A stretch of 64,000 nt of DNA, from the NCBI GenBank assembly GCA_022845895.1, contig AP025573.1, positions 484,001 through 548,000 on the forward strand, in the 5' to 3' direction. Below, one piece after another: positions 44,690 through 53,689 of this stretch (the stretch's first letter is position 1; each line of letters starts with the position of its first letter). The notes under the pieces are model-generated. The model made no database searches. It was not told the DNA's origin and was given only the letters and a program-made list of their open reading frames with translations. The position numbers and the translations under genes are program-made. The DNA comes from Lachnospiraceae bacterium (lineage in GTDB: Bacteria > Bacillota > Clostridia > Lachnospirales > Lachnospiraceae).

Positions 44690-44719
44690 TTGACTTTGTT
44701 TGACGGCAGGTGCTATAAT
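44690..44719 (+). promoter_or_regulatory. Promoter before rpmJ and the alpha operon
   Basis: TTGACT (44690-44695), an 18-base spacer and TATAAT (44714-44719). It lies 77 bases before rpmJ and could drive rpmJ-rpsM-rpsK-rpsD-rpoA-rplQ separately from the upstream genes. Confidence 0.75.
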
Positions 44720-44796
44720 ATATAAGCGTGTTTCTGGGCAAAACTGGAAACGCGCCGAAAACGTAGGCAGAGCAATGGATGAAAGGAGGATTTGAC

Positions 44797-44910
44797 GTGA
44801 AGGTTAGATCATCAGTAAAACCAATTTGCGAAAAATGCAAAGTAATTAAGAGAAAAGGAAGCGTTCGCATTATCTGCGAGAATCCAAAGCATAAGCAGAG
44901 ACAAGGCTAG
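44797..44910 (+). CDS. rpmJ: 50S ribosomal protein L36
   Basis: 37 aa from a GTG start eight bases after [28 protein letters not shown] with CxxC, a later Cys and His is the zinc-binding C+ form. Confidence 0.95.
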   Translation: MKVRSSVKPICEKCKVIKRKGSVRIICENPKHKQRQG

Positions 44911-45012
44911 GTACCGAGCACTTAGTGAAAGCGAAGCTTAAACTTAGTGGGAAGACCGTTCCCAAGCCTTAGCGAAGTATTTTCGAGCTTAGGCGCACGG
45001 AACTTTCTATCC
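44911..45012 (+). repeat. Structured intergenic repeat, copy C
   Basis: It contains CACTTAGTGAAAGCGAAGC, AACTTAGTGGGAAGACCG, TTCCCAAGCCTTAGCGAAG and GAGCTTAGGCGCACGGAAC. GTTCC/GGAAC closes a stem with inner CGAA/TTCG and GCCTTAG/CTTAGGC pairing. It closely matches copy A at its 3' half. Confidence 0.6.
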
Positions 45013-45400
45013 ATGTTATCAAATTATGCACACAAAATAGGCGGCTGATAGTAGACACACCAGGAGGTGTGTAGACTATTTAAAATATACAAGGACGCAC
45101 CATTAGCCGGTGAATATCCTCGTATATTGCTTATAATACCGGCCCGTCATCACGGAGACATCCGGTGGCCGGAAAGGGCGTGCATACCGACACGCCTGGG
45201 AGCAGACAAAGCTCCCCAGTTAGAGACGATATGCAACTAAATGAGACGTGCACAGATTTCACAATTGGCTTTTGCAGGCTTGCCTGCATAAAGACAAATT
45301 GGGAAAGATGTATAGGGCGAAAGCCCGCATCGAGATGTAGCGAAGCGGAATCGAGATGGCACGGAAGAATTCAATCAAAAAGAAAATGGAGGAAATTCAC
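45013..45400 (+). promoter_or_regulatory. Long structured leader upstream of rpsM
   Basis: This 388-bp gap has no gene; a possible 45-base N-terminal extension of S13 lacks a binding site. Hairpins include ACACACC/GGTGTGT (about 45056-45073), CTGGGAGC/GCTCCCCAG (45196-45220), GCAGGC/GCCTGC (45274-45288) and GGGC-GAAA-GCCC (45315-45326). It resembles an autoregulated ribosomal leader (an alpha-operon S4-type target is one possibility), unproven. Confidence 0.5.
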
Positions 45401-45769
45401 ATGGCTCGTATAGCAGGTGTAGACTTACCAAGAGACAAACGTGTAGAAATCGGACTTACTTATATTTATGGTATCGGAAGGACGAGTGCGACACGTATCC
45501 TAAGCGAGGCAGGAGTCAATCCTGACATTCGCTGCAGAGACCTTACAGACGAAGACGTTAAGAAGATCAGTGCTGTAATTGAAGAGACCCAGACAGTAGA
45601 AGGTGACCTCAGAAGAGAGATTGCCCTGAACATCAAGAGATTGCAGGAAATCGGATGCTACAGAGGTATCCGCCACAGAAAAGGCCTTCCGGTTCGTGGA
45701 CAGAAGACGAAGACAAACGCAAGAACGAGAAAAGGTCCTAAGAGAACAGTAGCGAATAAGAAGAAATAA
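45401..45769 (+). CDS. rpsM: 30S ribosomal protein S13
   Basis: 122 aa from ATG 45401, ten bases after [26 protein letters not shown] and the basic KRTVANKKK tail are standard. It makes inter-subunit bridges in the 30S head. Confidence 0.97.
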   Translation: MARIAGVDLPRDKRVEIGLTYIYGIGRTSATRILSEAGVNPDIRCRDLTDEDVKKISAVIEETQTVEGDLRREIALNIKRLQEIGCYRGIRHRKGLPVRGQKTKTNARTRKGPKRTVANKKK

Positions 45770-45814
45770 GCAACACATTAATGAATAAAAAGGAAAGCGT
45801 AGGTTAGTTTTATT

Positions 45815-46210
45815 ATGGCAAAAAAAGTTACAAAGAAAGTGACAAAGAAACGTGTCAAGAAAAACGTTGAACGCGGACAAGCACACATCCAGTCATCATT
45901 TAACAATACGATTGTTACATTGACAGATGCTCAGGGTAATGCTCTTTCATGGGCAAGTGCAGGCGGTCTGGGATTTAGAGGTTCAAGGAAATCTACTCCT
46001 TATGCAGCTCAGATGGCAGCTGAGACAGCAGCTAAAGCGGCATTGGTACATGGCTTGAAATCAGTAGACGTTATGGTTAAGGGACCAGGTTCAGGGAGAG
46101 AAGCAGCAATCCGTGCACTTCAGGCATGCGGAATTGATGTTACAAGCATCAAGGATGTAACTCCGGTACCACACAATGGTTGCCGCCCACCGAAACGCAG
46201 AAGAGTCTAG
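45815..46210 (+). CDS. rpsK: 30S ribosomal protein S11
   Basis: 131 aa with a Lys-rich start and the conserved [15 protein letters not shown] and [11 protein letters not shown] end. It lies on the platform near the mRNA exit. Confidence 0.98.
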   Translation: MAKKVTKKVTKKRVKKNVERGQAHIQSSFNNTIVTLTDAQGNALSWASAGGLGFRGSRKSTPYAAQMAAETAAKAALVHGLKSVDVMVKGPGSGREAAIRALQACGIDVTSIKDVTPVPHNGCRPPKRRRV

Positions 46211-46299
46211 TGAGCAGCCGAAGATCGGATGCTTACTTTAAGCAAGTAGTGAAGCGGATTGCTGATATCCGCTGTTATAAATAGGAGGAAATCGTAGAT

Positions 46300-46893
46300 A
46301 TGGCAGTAAACAGAGTTCCGGTTCTTAAAAGATGTCGTTCACTTGGTATGGATCCAATCTTTTTAGGAATTGATAAAAAATCCAACAGACAGTTAAAAAG
46401 GTCTAACAGAAAAATGAGCGAGTATGGTCTCCAGTTACGTGAGAAGCAGAAAGCAAAATTTATCTATGGCGTATTAGAGAAACCTTTCAGAAACTATTAC
46501 AAGAAAGCAAAGCAGATGAACGGGATGACCGGCGAGAACCTGATGATTCTCCTTGAGTCAAGACTCGACAATGTCGTATTCCGTATGGGGCTTGCCAGAA
46601 CAAGACGTGAGGCAAGACAGATTGTCGACCACAAGCATGTAATGGTGAACGGAAAACAGATTAACATCCCTTCTTACATTGTGAAAGTCGGTGATGTTGT
46701 TGAAATCAAAGAAAAACACAAAAGCTCTCCGAGATACAAAGGAATCCTGGAGGTTACAGGAGGACGTCTGGTTCCGGGCTGGTTAGAAGTAGATACCGAA
46801 AACCTGAAAGGGACTGTAAAGGAACTTCCCGCACGAGATGCAATCGATGTTCCTGTAGACGAGATGTTAATCGTCGAATTATATTCTAAATAA
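46300..46893 (+). CDS. rpsD: 30S ribosomal protein S4
   Basis: 197 aa. The N-terminus (MAVNRVPVLKRCRSLGMDP) lacks the four-Cys zinc site, so it is the C- form. The S4 RNA-binding domain is at VVFRMGLARTRREARQIV. It initiates 30S assembly and often regulates its operon. Confidence 0.97.
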   Translation: MAVNRVPVLKRCRSLGMDPIFLGIDKKSNRQLKRSNRKMSEYGLQLREKQKAKFIYGVLEKPFRNYYKKAKQMNGMTGENLMILLESRLDNVVFRMGLARTRREARQIVDHKHVMVNGKQINIPSYIVKVGDVVEIKEKHKSSPRYKGILEVTGGRLVPGWLEVDTENLKGTVKELPARDAIDVPVDEMLIVELYSK

Positions 46894-46923
46894 TAACCCG
46901 TAACACCACAGGAGGTGGACTTA

Positions 46924-47883
46924 GTGTTTGATTTTAATAAACCGAATATTGAAATAACTGAGATTTCAGAAGATAAAAAGTATGGAAGATTTGTTGTGGA
47001 ACCTCTGGAAAGAGGTTATGGTACAACATTGGGTAACTCTCTTCGCAGAATCATGCTTTCTTCTCTTCCGGGGTCAGCAATCAGCCAGGTGAAAATCGAT
47101 GGCGTGCTGCACGAATTCAGTTCAATCCCGGGCGTGAAAGAAGATGTTACCGAAATCGTCATGAATTTGAAATCGCTGGCTATCAAGAACACATCTGAGA
47201 CAGATGAGCCGAAGACAGCCTATATCGAATTTGAAGGCGAGGGTGTTGTAACAGCGGCAGATATCCAGGTGGATCAGGATATTGAGATCATGAATCCTGA
47301 AACAGTTATTGCGACACTGAATGGCGGGGCAGACAGCAAGTTATACATGGAGCTTACCATCACAAAAGGCAGGGGATATGTAAGTGCTGACAAGAATAAA
47401 AACGACGAGTTACCAATCGCAGTAATTCCGATTGATTCAATTTACACCCCGGTGGAGCGTGTGAACCTTACAGTTGAAAATACACGTGTTGGTCAGATTA
47501 CAGACTTTGATAAATTGACATTAGACGTATATACCAACGGAACTTTGCTTCCGGACGAAGCAGTCAGTCTGGCTGCCAAGGTACTTAGCGAACACCTTAA
47601 ACTCTTCATCGACCTTTCAGAAGTTGCCCAGGCGGCAGAAGTCATGATTGAAAAGGAAGACGACGAGAAGGAAAAAGTGCTGGAGATGAGTATTGATGAA
47701 CTGGAGCTATCTGTACGCTCATACAACTGCCTGAAGAGAGCAGGAATCAATACCGTTGAAGAACTGACGAACAGAACACCGGAAGATATGATGAAAGTTC
47801 GAAACCTGGGACGCAAGTCCCTGGAAGAAGTGTTAGCAAAGTTAGACGAACTTGGCCTGTGCCTGAGCAGAGGCGAAGAATAG
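46924..47883 (+). CDS. rpoA: RNA polymerase alpha subunit
   Basis: 319 aa from GTG 46924, eight bases after GGAGG; a GTG at 46915 overlaps the binding site. The assembly domain has [20 protein letters not shown]. The C-terminal helix-hairpin domain ([19 protein letters not shown]) contacts activators and UP elements. Confidence 0.98.
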   Translation: MFDFNKPNIEITEISEDKKYGRFVVEPLERGYGTTLGNSLRRIMLSSLPGSAISQVKIDGVLHEFSSIPGVKEDVTEIVMNLKSLAIKNTSETDEPKTAYIEFEGEGVVTAADIQVDQDIEIMNPETVIATLNGGADSKLYMELTITKGRGYVSADKNKNDELPIAVIPIDSIYTPVERVNLTVENTRVGQITDFDKLTLDVYTNGTLLPDEAVSLAAKVLSEHLKLFIDLSEVAQAAEVMIEKEDDEKEKVLEMSIDELELSVRSYNCLKRAGINTVEELTNRTPEDMMKVRNLGRKSLEEVLAKLDELGLCLSRGEE

Positions 47884-48047
47884 AGCAAATCACGAAGTGA
47901 TTTGCGATGCCGATTGAACTACTAACGTTCAAGCGGCTTCCACAACAATAATAACGCTGTCAGTAAGACCGAAAGAGCATGGCAGGGCATTTGGCTAGTA
48001 AGTCCGAAGAAGCATAACCAGATGTTGGATAATGGAGGATTAGAAAG

Positions 48048-48584
48048 ATGGCAAAATATAGAAAGCTTGACAGAACATCAAGCCAGAGGAAAGCATTAAT
48101 CAGAAACCAGGTAACAGCATTGCTCAACCATGGCAAGATTGTTACGACAGAATCTAAAGCGAAAGAAATCCGTAAAGTGGCAGAAGGCCTTATCGCTATG
48201 GCTGTAAAGGAAAAGGATAACTTCGAAGAAGTAACTGTCAAAGCCAAAGTTGCCCGCAAGGACAAGGACGGCAAGAGAGTGAAAGAAGTAGTAGACGGAA
48301 AGAAAGTTACTGTTTACGACGAAGTTGAAAAGAAGATTAAGAAGGATATGCCAAGCAGGCTTCACGCAAGACGTGAAATGCTGAAGGTCCTGTATCCTGT
48401 AAAAGAAGTTCCGGCCGCACAGGCAGGAAGAAAGAAGAATACGAAAGAAGTCGACCTTGTCGCTAAGATGTTTGATGAGATTGCACCGAAATATGTTGGA
48501 CGTAACGGCGGTTACACGAGAATCGTCAAGATTGGACAGCGTAAAGGTGATGCGGCTATGGAAGTTCTTCTTGAGCTTGTATAA
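48048..48584 (+). CDS. rplQ: 50S ribosomal protein L17, enlarged form
   Basis: 178 aa, against about 115-130 in most bacteria. The normal start (MAKYRKLDRTSSQRKALIRN) and end (NGGYTRIVKIGQRKGDAAME) are intact. The middle carries an extra lysine-rich stretch of about 55 residues (from about KVARKDKDGKRVKEV to VPAAQAGRKKN). The 164-base gap before it contains GCAAATCAC-GAA-GTGATTTGC. It closes the ribosomal supercluster. Confidence 0.95.
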   Translation: MAKYRKLDRTSSQRKALIRNQVTALLNHGKIVTTESKAKEIRKVAEGLIAMAVKEKDNFEEVTVKAKVARKDKDGKRVKEVVDGKKVTVYDEVEKKIKKDMPSRLHARREMLKVLYPVKEVPAAQAGRKKNTKEVDLVAKMFDEIAPKYVGRNGGYTRIVKIGQRKGDAAMEVLLELV

Positions 48585-48606
48585 TAGAATAGCTTAATAG
48601 ATGTAC

Positions 48607-48659
48607 GAAAACGGGGTCAGGCCCCTATGGATATTCCATAGGGGCCTGACCCCGTTTTC
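48607..48659. terminator. Long palindrome closing the ribosomal cluster
   Basis: A perfect 25-bp stem (48607-48631 with 48635-48659) with a 3-base loop, built around GGGGTCAGGCCCC. It lies 23 bases after rplQ and ends in TTTTC, so it can terminate transcription. GGGGTCAG-type palindromes are also typical of dispersed REP-like elements moved by RAYT transposases. Confidence 0.75.
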
Positions 48660-48719
48660 AATATCTGGCATAACGTGGCGAATGACAGAAGATAGACAAA
48701 GTAATTTGGGGCATATATC

Positions 48720-48748
48720 TTGACTTCATGAATGTGTAAGCCTATAAT
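48720..48748 (+). promoter_or_regulatory. Promoter of the TetR-family gene
   Basis: TTGACT (48720-48725), 17-base spacer and TATAAT (48743-48748), 31 bases before the start codon. Confidence 0.75.
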
Positions 48749-48778
48749 GGAGCCAACATAATTGATTGCGGAGCGGGT

Positions 48779-49426
48779 ATGAAAGAGAATATTTCCAGAG
48801 AACAGTTTATTAAGGCTACATATGAGGTTCTTTCGAAGGAAGGGATCCAGGCATTGAGCATCCGGCGTCTGGGAAAGATGATGGACTGCAATCCTGCCAA
48901 CATCTATCGGTATTTTACGGGGCTTGACGAGCTTGTGCTGTATGCGTCACTTCAGTTCTTAAGCGGATACCTCAGGGAAGTTGCAGGGTGCTTTGACCGG
49001 ATAGAAGACAGCCTGAAGCTGCATTTTGCGGTGTGGAGGTGCTTTGCCGAATCTTCCTTTGAAAAGCCTGAGATATTTGACAATCTGTTTTTTGGTAAAT
49101 ACAGCGGCAGGCTGGATCAGATAATGAGGGAATATTATGAGATATTCCCAGAAGAGATAGGCATGATTGAAAAGGGGAAGGAGGCTATATTTGTTAATGG
49201 TGATTTCAGCCACCGGGATTACCTGATGATTGAGAACTGCGTCAGGGATCATAGGTTGAGTGCCGAAGACGCCAGGCTGTTGAACAGCGCGAGCATCCAT
49301 CTGTATAAAGGTTATCTGAAGGATTTGCTGGACGCCAGACAGCAGGGGCAGGAACCAGATGCCGCAGGAAAGGCTGAGGAGTTTATGAAATGTCTGGAAG
49401 AGATTGTTTTCCGGTTTGTAAAGTAA
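48779..49426 (+). CDS. TetR/AcrR-family transcriptional regulator
   Basis: 215 aa. The N-terminal helix-turn-helix is LSKEGIQALSIRRLGKMMDC then NPANIYRYFTGLDEL. The ligand domain is not assigned. It lies just upstream of an ornithine cyclodeaminase-family gene with a palindromic site between them, so it probably controls that gene. Confidence 0.88.
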   Translation: MKENISREQFIKATYEVLSKEGIQALSIRRLGKMMDCNPANIYRYFTGLDELVLYASLQFLSGYLREVAGCFDRIEDSLKLHFAVWRCFAESSFEKPEIFDNLFFGKYSGRLDQIMREYYEIFPEEIGMIEKGKEAIFVNGDFSHRDYLMIENCVRDHRLSAEDARLLNSASIHLYKGYLKDLLDARQQGQEPDAAGKAEEFMKCLEEIVFRFVK

Positions 49427-49440
49427 TCATTCTGCCCAAA

Positions 49441-49456
49441 ATTAATCGCGATTAAT
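49441..49456. promoter_or_regulatory. Perfect 16-bp palindrome, likely TetR operator
   Basis: ATTAATCGCGATTAAT lies between the TetR gene and the cyclodeaminase-like gene, 48 bases before the latter's start. Size and symmetry fit a TetR dimer site. Confidence 0.65.
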
Positions 49457-49503
49457 AATTGGTATGACACTGTTCACTGAAAACTTGTAAAGGAGGAACT
49501 ACT

Positions 49504-50541
49504 ATGAACCTGGATGAAATGCTGAAGAAGGAAAAGGACAAAATCGAATCGAAAATCAAGATAGGAAGCGAGATTCTCTATCTGACGAAGGACCAGTGCA
49601 TCGAGGCAGGCCCGGATGTGAAGCAGACGCTCGAAATTATAGAAAAGACGCTGGATGCCCACGGCAGGAAAGAGTATGAGATGCCGGCAAAGATTGGAAT
49701 CCACCCGTATGATGACGTGTTCTATCATGCAATGCCTGCCTATGTACCGGGACAGATGGCGTGTGGAGAGAAATGGATAGAGTGTTATCCTAGGAATCCG
49801 AAAGAATATGGGCTCCCACAGACATCAGGGCTTATGATTCTCAATGAAATACTGACAGGGTTCCCGATGGTCATCATGGACGGGGCATGGCTCACAGCGA
49901 TGCGTACTCCGGCAGTTACTTCGATTGCTGCTGCGGCACTCCACCCCGATGCTGAGACGTTCGGCATGTTCGGGTGTGGCGTTCAGGGAATCGGACATGT
50001 GAGATATATCGTCCATAAGCTGAAAAACTTGAAAAAAATATATGTCTATGACGTGAGACGAGAGACTATGGAGCGGCTCGTAGAACAGGTAAAGGATGAA
50101 GTAGACGGAATCGAGCTGATCATGGCAGCATCACCCAAGGATGTGGCAGAAAACTGTGATGTCATGAGTTCTGCGACTATCATCACAAGAGAGAATATGG
50201 CCGTCGTGAAGAAGGAGTGGGTACATGCAGGACAGACAATCCTGCCGTGTGACCTGAATACGTTCTGGGAGGCGGATATCCAGAGGAATGCCGACAAGTA
50301 TATCGTTGACAGCCGGGATGAGCATGTGCTGTTTGACAGCATGGGATATTTTCCGGACGGGCTGCCTGAGATATATGCGGAGACAGGAGAGATTGTGGCT
50401 GGTATCAAAGAAGGCAGAGAACGGAAGGATGAACTGATCGTATGCTCTAACATAGGCATGTCTGTCTGTGACGTGGCCATGGCGAAGTATATCTTTGACT
50501 CAGCACTGGAGAGGAACCTGGGCACGGTATTGAAGCTGTAG
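49504..50541 (+). CDS. Ornithine cyclodeaminase / mu-crystallin family protein
   Basis: 345 aa. The conserved GAWLTAMRTPAVTSIAAAAL motif and the Rossmann segment FGMFGCGVQGIGHVRYIV show an NAD(P)-dependent OCD-family enzyme. The family includes ornithine cyclodeaminase, alanine dehydrogenase and ketimine reductases, so the substrate is uncertain. AAAGGAGG precedes the start. It probably answers to the adjacent TetR regulator. Confidence 0.88.
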   Translation: MNLDEMLKKEKDKIESKIKIGSEILYLTKDQCIEAGPDVKQTLEIIEKTLDAHGRKEYEMPAKIGIHPYDDVFYHAMPAYVPGQMACGEKWIECYPRNPKEYGLPQTSGLMILNEILTGFPMVIMDGAWLTAMRTPAVTSIAAAALHPDAETFGMFGCGVQGIGHVRYIVHKLKNLKKIYVYDVRRETMERLVEQVKDEVDGIELIMAASPKDVAENCDVMSSATIITRENMAVVKKEWVHAGQTILPCDLNTFWEADIQRNADKYIVDSRDEHVLFDSMGYFPDGLPEIYAETGEIVAGIKEGRERKDELIVCSNIGMSVCDVAMAKYIFDSALERNLGTVLKL

Positions 50542-50665
50542 AAACAGTTAACTGTCCTGCCGCAATAGTCAAGATTACAATGTAATATACGTATGGTACG
50601 GAGAACCGGGTGGATGGCTTAGCCGGGCTTATATGCCCACACTCGGTTCTTCTGTCGCGACCGGC

Positions 50666-50709
50666 GCTGGCACGACATACTTTCACTTGTGGTCGTGCAG
50701 CTTTTTTTT
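50666..50709 (+). terminator. Intrinsic terminator upstream of adhE
   Basis: GCTGGCACGAC with GTCGTGC-AGC (one bulge) and eight T residues. An imperfect GAACCGGGTGG...CACTCGGTTC stem at about 50603-50655 lies upstream of it; the two could be parts of one leader or the end of the previous unit. Confidence 0.75.
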
Positions 50710-50732
50710 GGCCGACGGGGTTACAAAAAATA

Positions 50733-50775
50733 TTGTTAAAAAAATATCAAAAAAGTATTGACAAATATTTAACGA
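50733..50775. promoter_or_regulatory. Two Rex-like operators at the adhE promoter
   Basis: TTGTTAAAAAAATATCAA (50733-50750) and TTGACAAATATTTAACGA (50758-50775) both resemble the Rex consensus TTGTTAA-N4-TTAACAA with a few mismatches. The second covers the -35 box. Rex senses NADH/NAD+ and commonly represses adhE in Firmicutes. Confidence 0.65.
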
Positions 50776-50786
50776 GGTACTATACT
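50758..50786 (+). promoter_or_regulatory. adhE promoter
   Basis: TTGACA (50758-50763), 17-base spacer and TATACT (50781-50786), 46 bases before the start codon. Confidence 0.85.
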
Positions 50787-50831
50787 AAGCCCTGAAGAAA
50801 GATAAACACTATTACGGGAGGAACATAAAAA

Positions 50832-53447
50832 ATGGCGAAGAAAAAGGAAGCAATACCAGCAGTTGTCGACAGCGTAGAGACTCTCGAAGCTAAAATGAAA
50901 GCGATGAGAGATGCTCAGAAAGTATTTGCTACATACACACAAGAACAGGTTGATAAGATATTCTATGAGGCAGCACTTGCGGCCAACAAGATGCGAATTC
51001 CGCTGGCCAAGCAGGCAGTCGAAGAGACAGGGCGCGGTATCGTGGAGGATAAGGTCATCAAGAACCATTATGCTGCAGAGTATATCTATAATGCATATAA
51101 GAACACGAAGACATGCGGGGTAATCGAAGAAGATGCCGCTTTTGGAATCAAGAAGATTGCAGAACCGATTGGCCTTGTAGCAGCGGTCATCCCGACGACG
51201 AACCCTACGTCTACGGCGATATTTAAGACGCTTATCTGCCTGAAGACGAGAAATGCAATCATCATCAGCCCTCATCCATCTGCCAAGTCTTGTACAATTG
51301 CGGCGGCCAAGGTCGTGCTGGACGCGGCAGTAAAGGCAGGTGCTCCGGAAGGTATTATCGGCTGGATTGATGTTCCGTCTCTTGAACTTACGAATATGGT
51401 TATGAAAGATGCAGATATTACGCTTGCTACAGGGGGCCCGGGCATGGTAAAGGCGGCCTACTCTTCCGGAAAACCGGCGCTTGGCGTGGGTGCCGGCAAT
51501 ACTCCTGTTATAATAGATGACACGGCGGATATCAAGATGGCAGTAAGTTCTATTATCCATTCCAAGACATTTGACAATGGTATGATATGTGCTTCGGAAC
51601 AGACCGTTACGGTTCTTGACAGCATATATGATGAGGTGAAGAAAGAGTTCGCCTATAGAGGGTGCTATTTCCTGAAGAAGGGCGAGGAGCTCGACAAGGT
51701 GCGTAAGACGATTATTATAAACGGCGCCCTCAACAACAAGATTCCCGGAAAGTCTGCCTATGAGATTGCTAAGCTCGCCGGTGTTGAAGTTCCGGAGGAT
51801 ACGAAGATTCTGATAGGCGAAGTCGAATCTGTGGATATCTCAGAAGAATTTGCCCATGAAAAGCTCTCACCGGTACTGGGAATGTACAGGGCGAAGACAT
51901 ATGATGAAGCGCTTGCAAAGGCAGAGCAGCTCGTAGCTGACGGCGGATACGGACATACGGCATCCCTGTACGTACATCCGGCGGAGCAGGAAAAGATTGC
52001 AAAACACGCGGCAGCTATGAAGACATGCCGAATACTTATCAACACACCTTCATCCCATGGCGGAATCGGTGACTTATATAACTTCAAGCTTGCTCCGTCT
52101 CTGACTCTTGGATGCGGTTCCTGGGGAGGCAACTCCGTATCAGAAAACGTTGGAGTAAAGCATTTGATTAACATCAAGACGGTTGCTGAGAGGAGAGAAA
52201 ACATGCTTTGGTTTAGAACGCCTGAGAAGGTATACTTTAAGAAAGGCTGCATGCCTGTAGCACTTGATGAACTTGGAACAGTTATGAAGAAGAAAAAAGC
52301 ATTTATCGTAACGGATTCCTTCTTATATAAGAACGGCTATGTTGCCCCGATTGAAGAGAAGTTAGACGAGATGGGCATCCAGCATACATGCTTCTATGAA
52401 GTGGCGCCAGACCCGACGCTGCAGTGTGCACAGAAGGGTACCGATCAGATGAAGCAGTTTGAGCCTGACACGATTATCGCTCTTGGCGGAGGTTCTGCCA
52501 TGGACGCAGCCAAGATCATGTGGGTGATGTACGAGCATCCGGAAGCTGACTTTGAAGACATGGCAATGGACTTCATGGATATACGCAAGAGGGTGTACAC
52601 TTTCCCGAAAATGGGTGAAAAGGCATACTTTGTGGCGATTCCGACCTCTTCAGGAACAGGTTCCGAGGTGACGCCGTTTGCAATCATCACAGATGCAGAC
52701 ACAGGCGTCAAATGGCCGATAGCTGATTACGAGCTGCTTCCGAATATGGCTATCGTCGATGTAGACAATATGATGACACAGCCAAAAGGACTTACAAGCG
52801 CTTCTGGCATCGATGTCATGACTCATGCGATAGAAGCATATGTATCAATCATGGCTACAGACTATACAGACGGGCTTGCGATGAAAGCAGTGAAGAATGT
52901 ATTTGAGTATCTGCCTTCTGCATACGAAAATGGGGCAAATGATCCGAAAGCGCGTGAGATGATGGCTAACGCCTCCTGTATGGCAGGCATGGCATTCGCC
53001 AATGCGTTCCTCGGGCTCAACCACTCCATGGCACACAAACTGGGCGCGTTCCATCATCTGCCGCACGGTGTAGCCAATGCAGTCGTCCTCACAGAGGTTA
53101 TCAGATATAATGCGGCAGAAGTGCCGACTAAGATGGGGACATTCTCACAGTATGAGTATCCACATGCGCTTGCAAGATACGCAGAACTGGGACGCTTCGC
53201 AGGTTGCCAGGGCAAGGATGATCAGGAAGTGCTCGACAGCTTCATAGCTAAGCTGGAAGATCTGAAAGAAAAGATAGGTATCAAAAAGACGATCAAAGAT
53301 TACGGCATCGACGAGAAATACTTCTTAGATACGTTGGATGACATGGTAGAGCAGGCCTTCAACGACCAGTGCACAGGAGCTAACCCGAGATATCCGCTCA
53401 TGAAAGAAATCAAAGAAATATACCTGAAATGCTTCTACGGTAAATAA
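50832..53447 (+). CDS. adhE: Bifunctional acetaldehyde-CoA/alcohol dehydrogenase
   Basis: 871 aa, full length. The N-terminal aldehyde dehydrogenase has the catalytic cysteine in NGMICASEQ and the GVGAGNTPV nucleotide region. The C-terminal iron alcohol dehydrogenase has GGGSAMDAAK and the metal-binding HSMAHKLGAFHHLPHG. It converts acetyl-CoA to ethanol and regenerates NAD+ in fermentation. AdhE proteins form spirosomes. A strong promoter with Rex-like sites precedes it. Confidence 0.98.
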   Translation: MAKKKEAIPAVVDSVETLEAKMKAMRDAQKVFATYTQEQVDKIFYEAALAANKMRIPLAKQAVEETGRGIVEDKVIKNHYAAEYIYNAYKNTKTCGVIEEDAAFGIKKIAEPIGLVAAVIPTTNPTSTAIFKTLICLKTRNAIIISPHPSAKSCTIAAAKVVLDAAVKAGAPEGIIGWIDVPSLELTNMVMKDADITLATGGPGMVKAAYSSGKPALGVGAGNTPVIIDDTADIKMAVSSIIHSKTFDNGMICASEQTVTVLDSIYDEVKKEFAYRGCYFLKKGEELDKVRKTIIINGALNNKIPGKSAYEIAKLAGVEVPEDTKILIGEVESVDISEEFAHEKLSPVLGMYRAKTYDEALAKAEQLVADGGYGHTASLYVHPAEQEKIAKHAAAMKTCRILINTPSSHGGIGDLYNFKLAPSLTLGCGSWGGNSVSENVGVKHLINIKTVAERRENMLWFRTPEKVYFKKGCMPVALDELGTVMKKKKAFIVTDSFLYKNGYVAPIEEKLDEMGIQHTCFYEVAPDPTLQCAQKGTDQMKQFEPDTIIALGGGSAMDAAKIMWVMYEHPEADFEDMAMDFMDIRKRVYTFPKMGEKAYFVAIPTSSGTGSEVTPFAIITDADTGVKWPIADYELLPNMAIVDVDNMMTQPKGLTSASGIDVMTHAIEAYVSIMATDYTDGLAMKAVKNVFEYLPSAYENGANDPKAREMMANASCMAGMAFANAFLGLNHSMAHKLGAFHHLPHGVANAVVLTEVIRYNAAEVPTKMGTFSQYEYPHALARYAELGRFAGCQGKDDQEVLDSFIAKLEDLKEKIGIKKTIKDYGIDEKYFLDTLDDMVEQAFNDQCTGANPRYPLMKEIKEIYLKCFYGK

Positions 53448-53457
53448 TATAATTTGT

Positions 53458-53500
53458 AATTAGGGACGTAACCTTTTTGAATTTTGTTACGTCCCTAATT
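53458..53500. terminator. Palindromic terminator after adhE
   Basis: AATTAGGGACGTAAC and GTTACGTCCCTAATT form a perfect 15-bp stem 10 bases after the stop. The loop, not the 3' side, holds the T residues. The GGGACGTAAC palindrome type is also compatible with a dispersed REP-like unit. Confidence 0.65.
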
Positions 53501-53689
53501 GCATTTTGTGGTGTACCTATATGAAGACAACCGTGTACCTTTAGAGAATGGTTAAAATATTAACAATAAAATATAGTGAAAATAAAAAGTTAAAAATATA
53601 TCAAATTCTCTTTCCAAATGAATCTTGGGGGTGTATAATGGCAGTATCTAATAAATGAACGGCTGTATATACTAAAAGGAGGCAGGGTT

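Noticed and set aside
50769-51560. 263-codon minus-strand frame
   Set aside because: Antisense to adhE, and it would cover the adhE promoter and operators.
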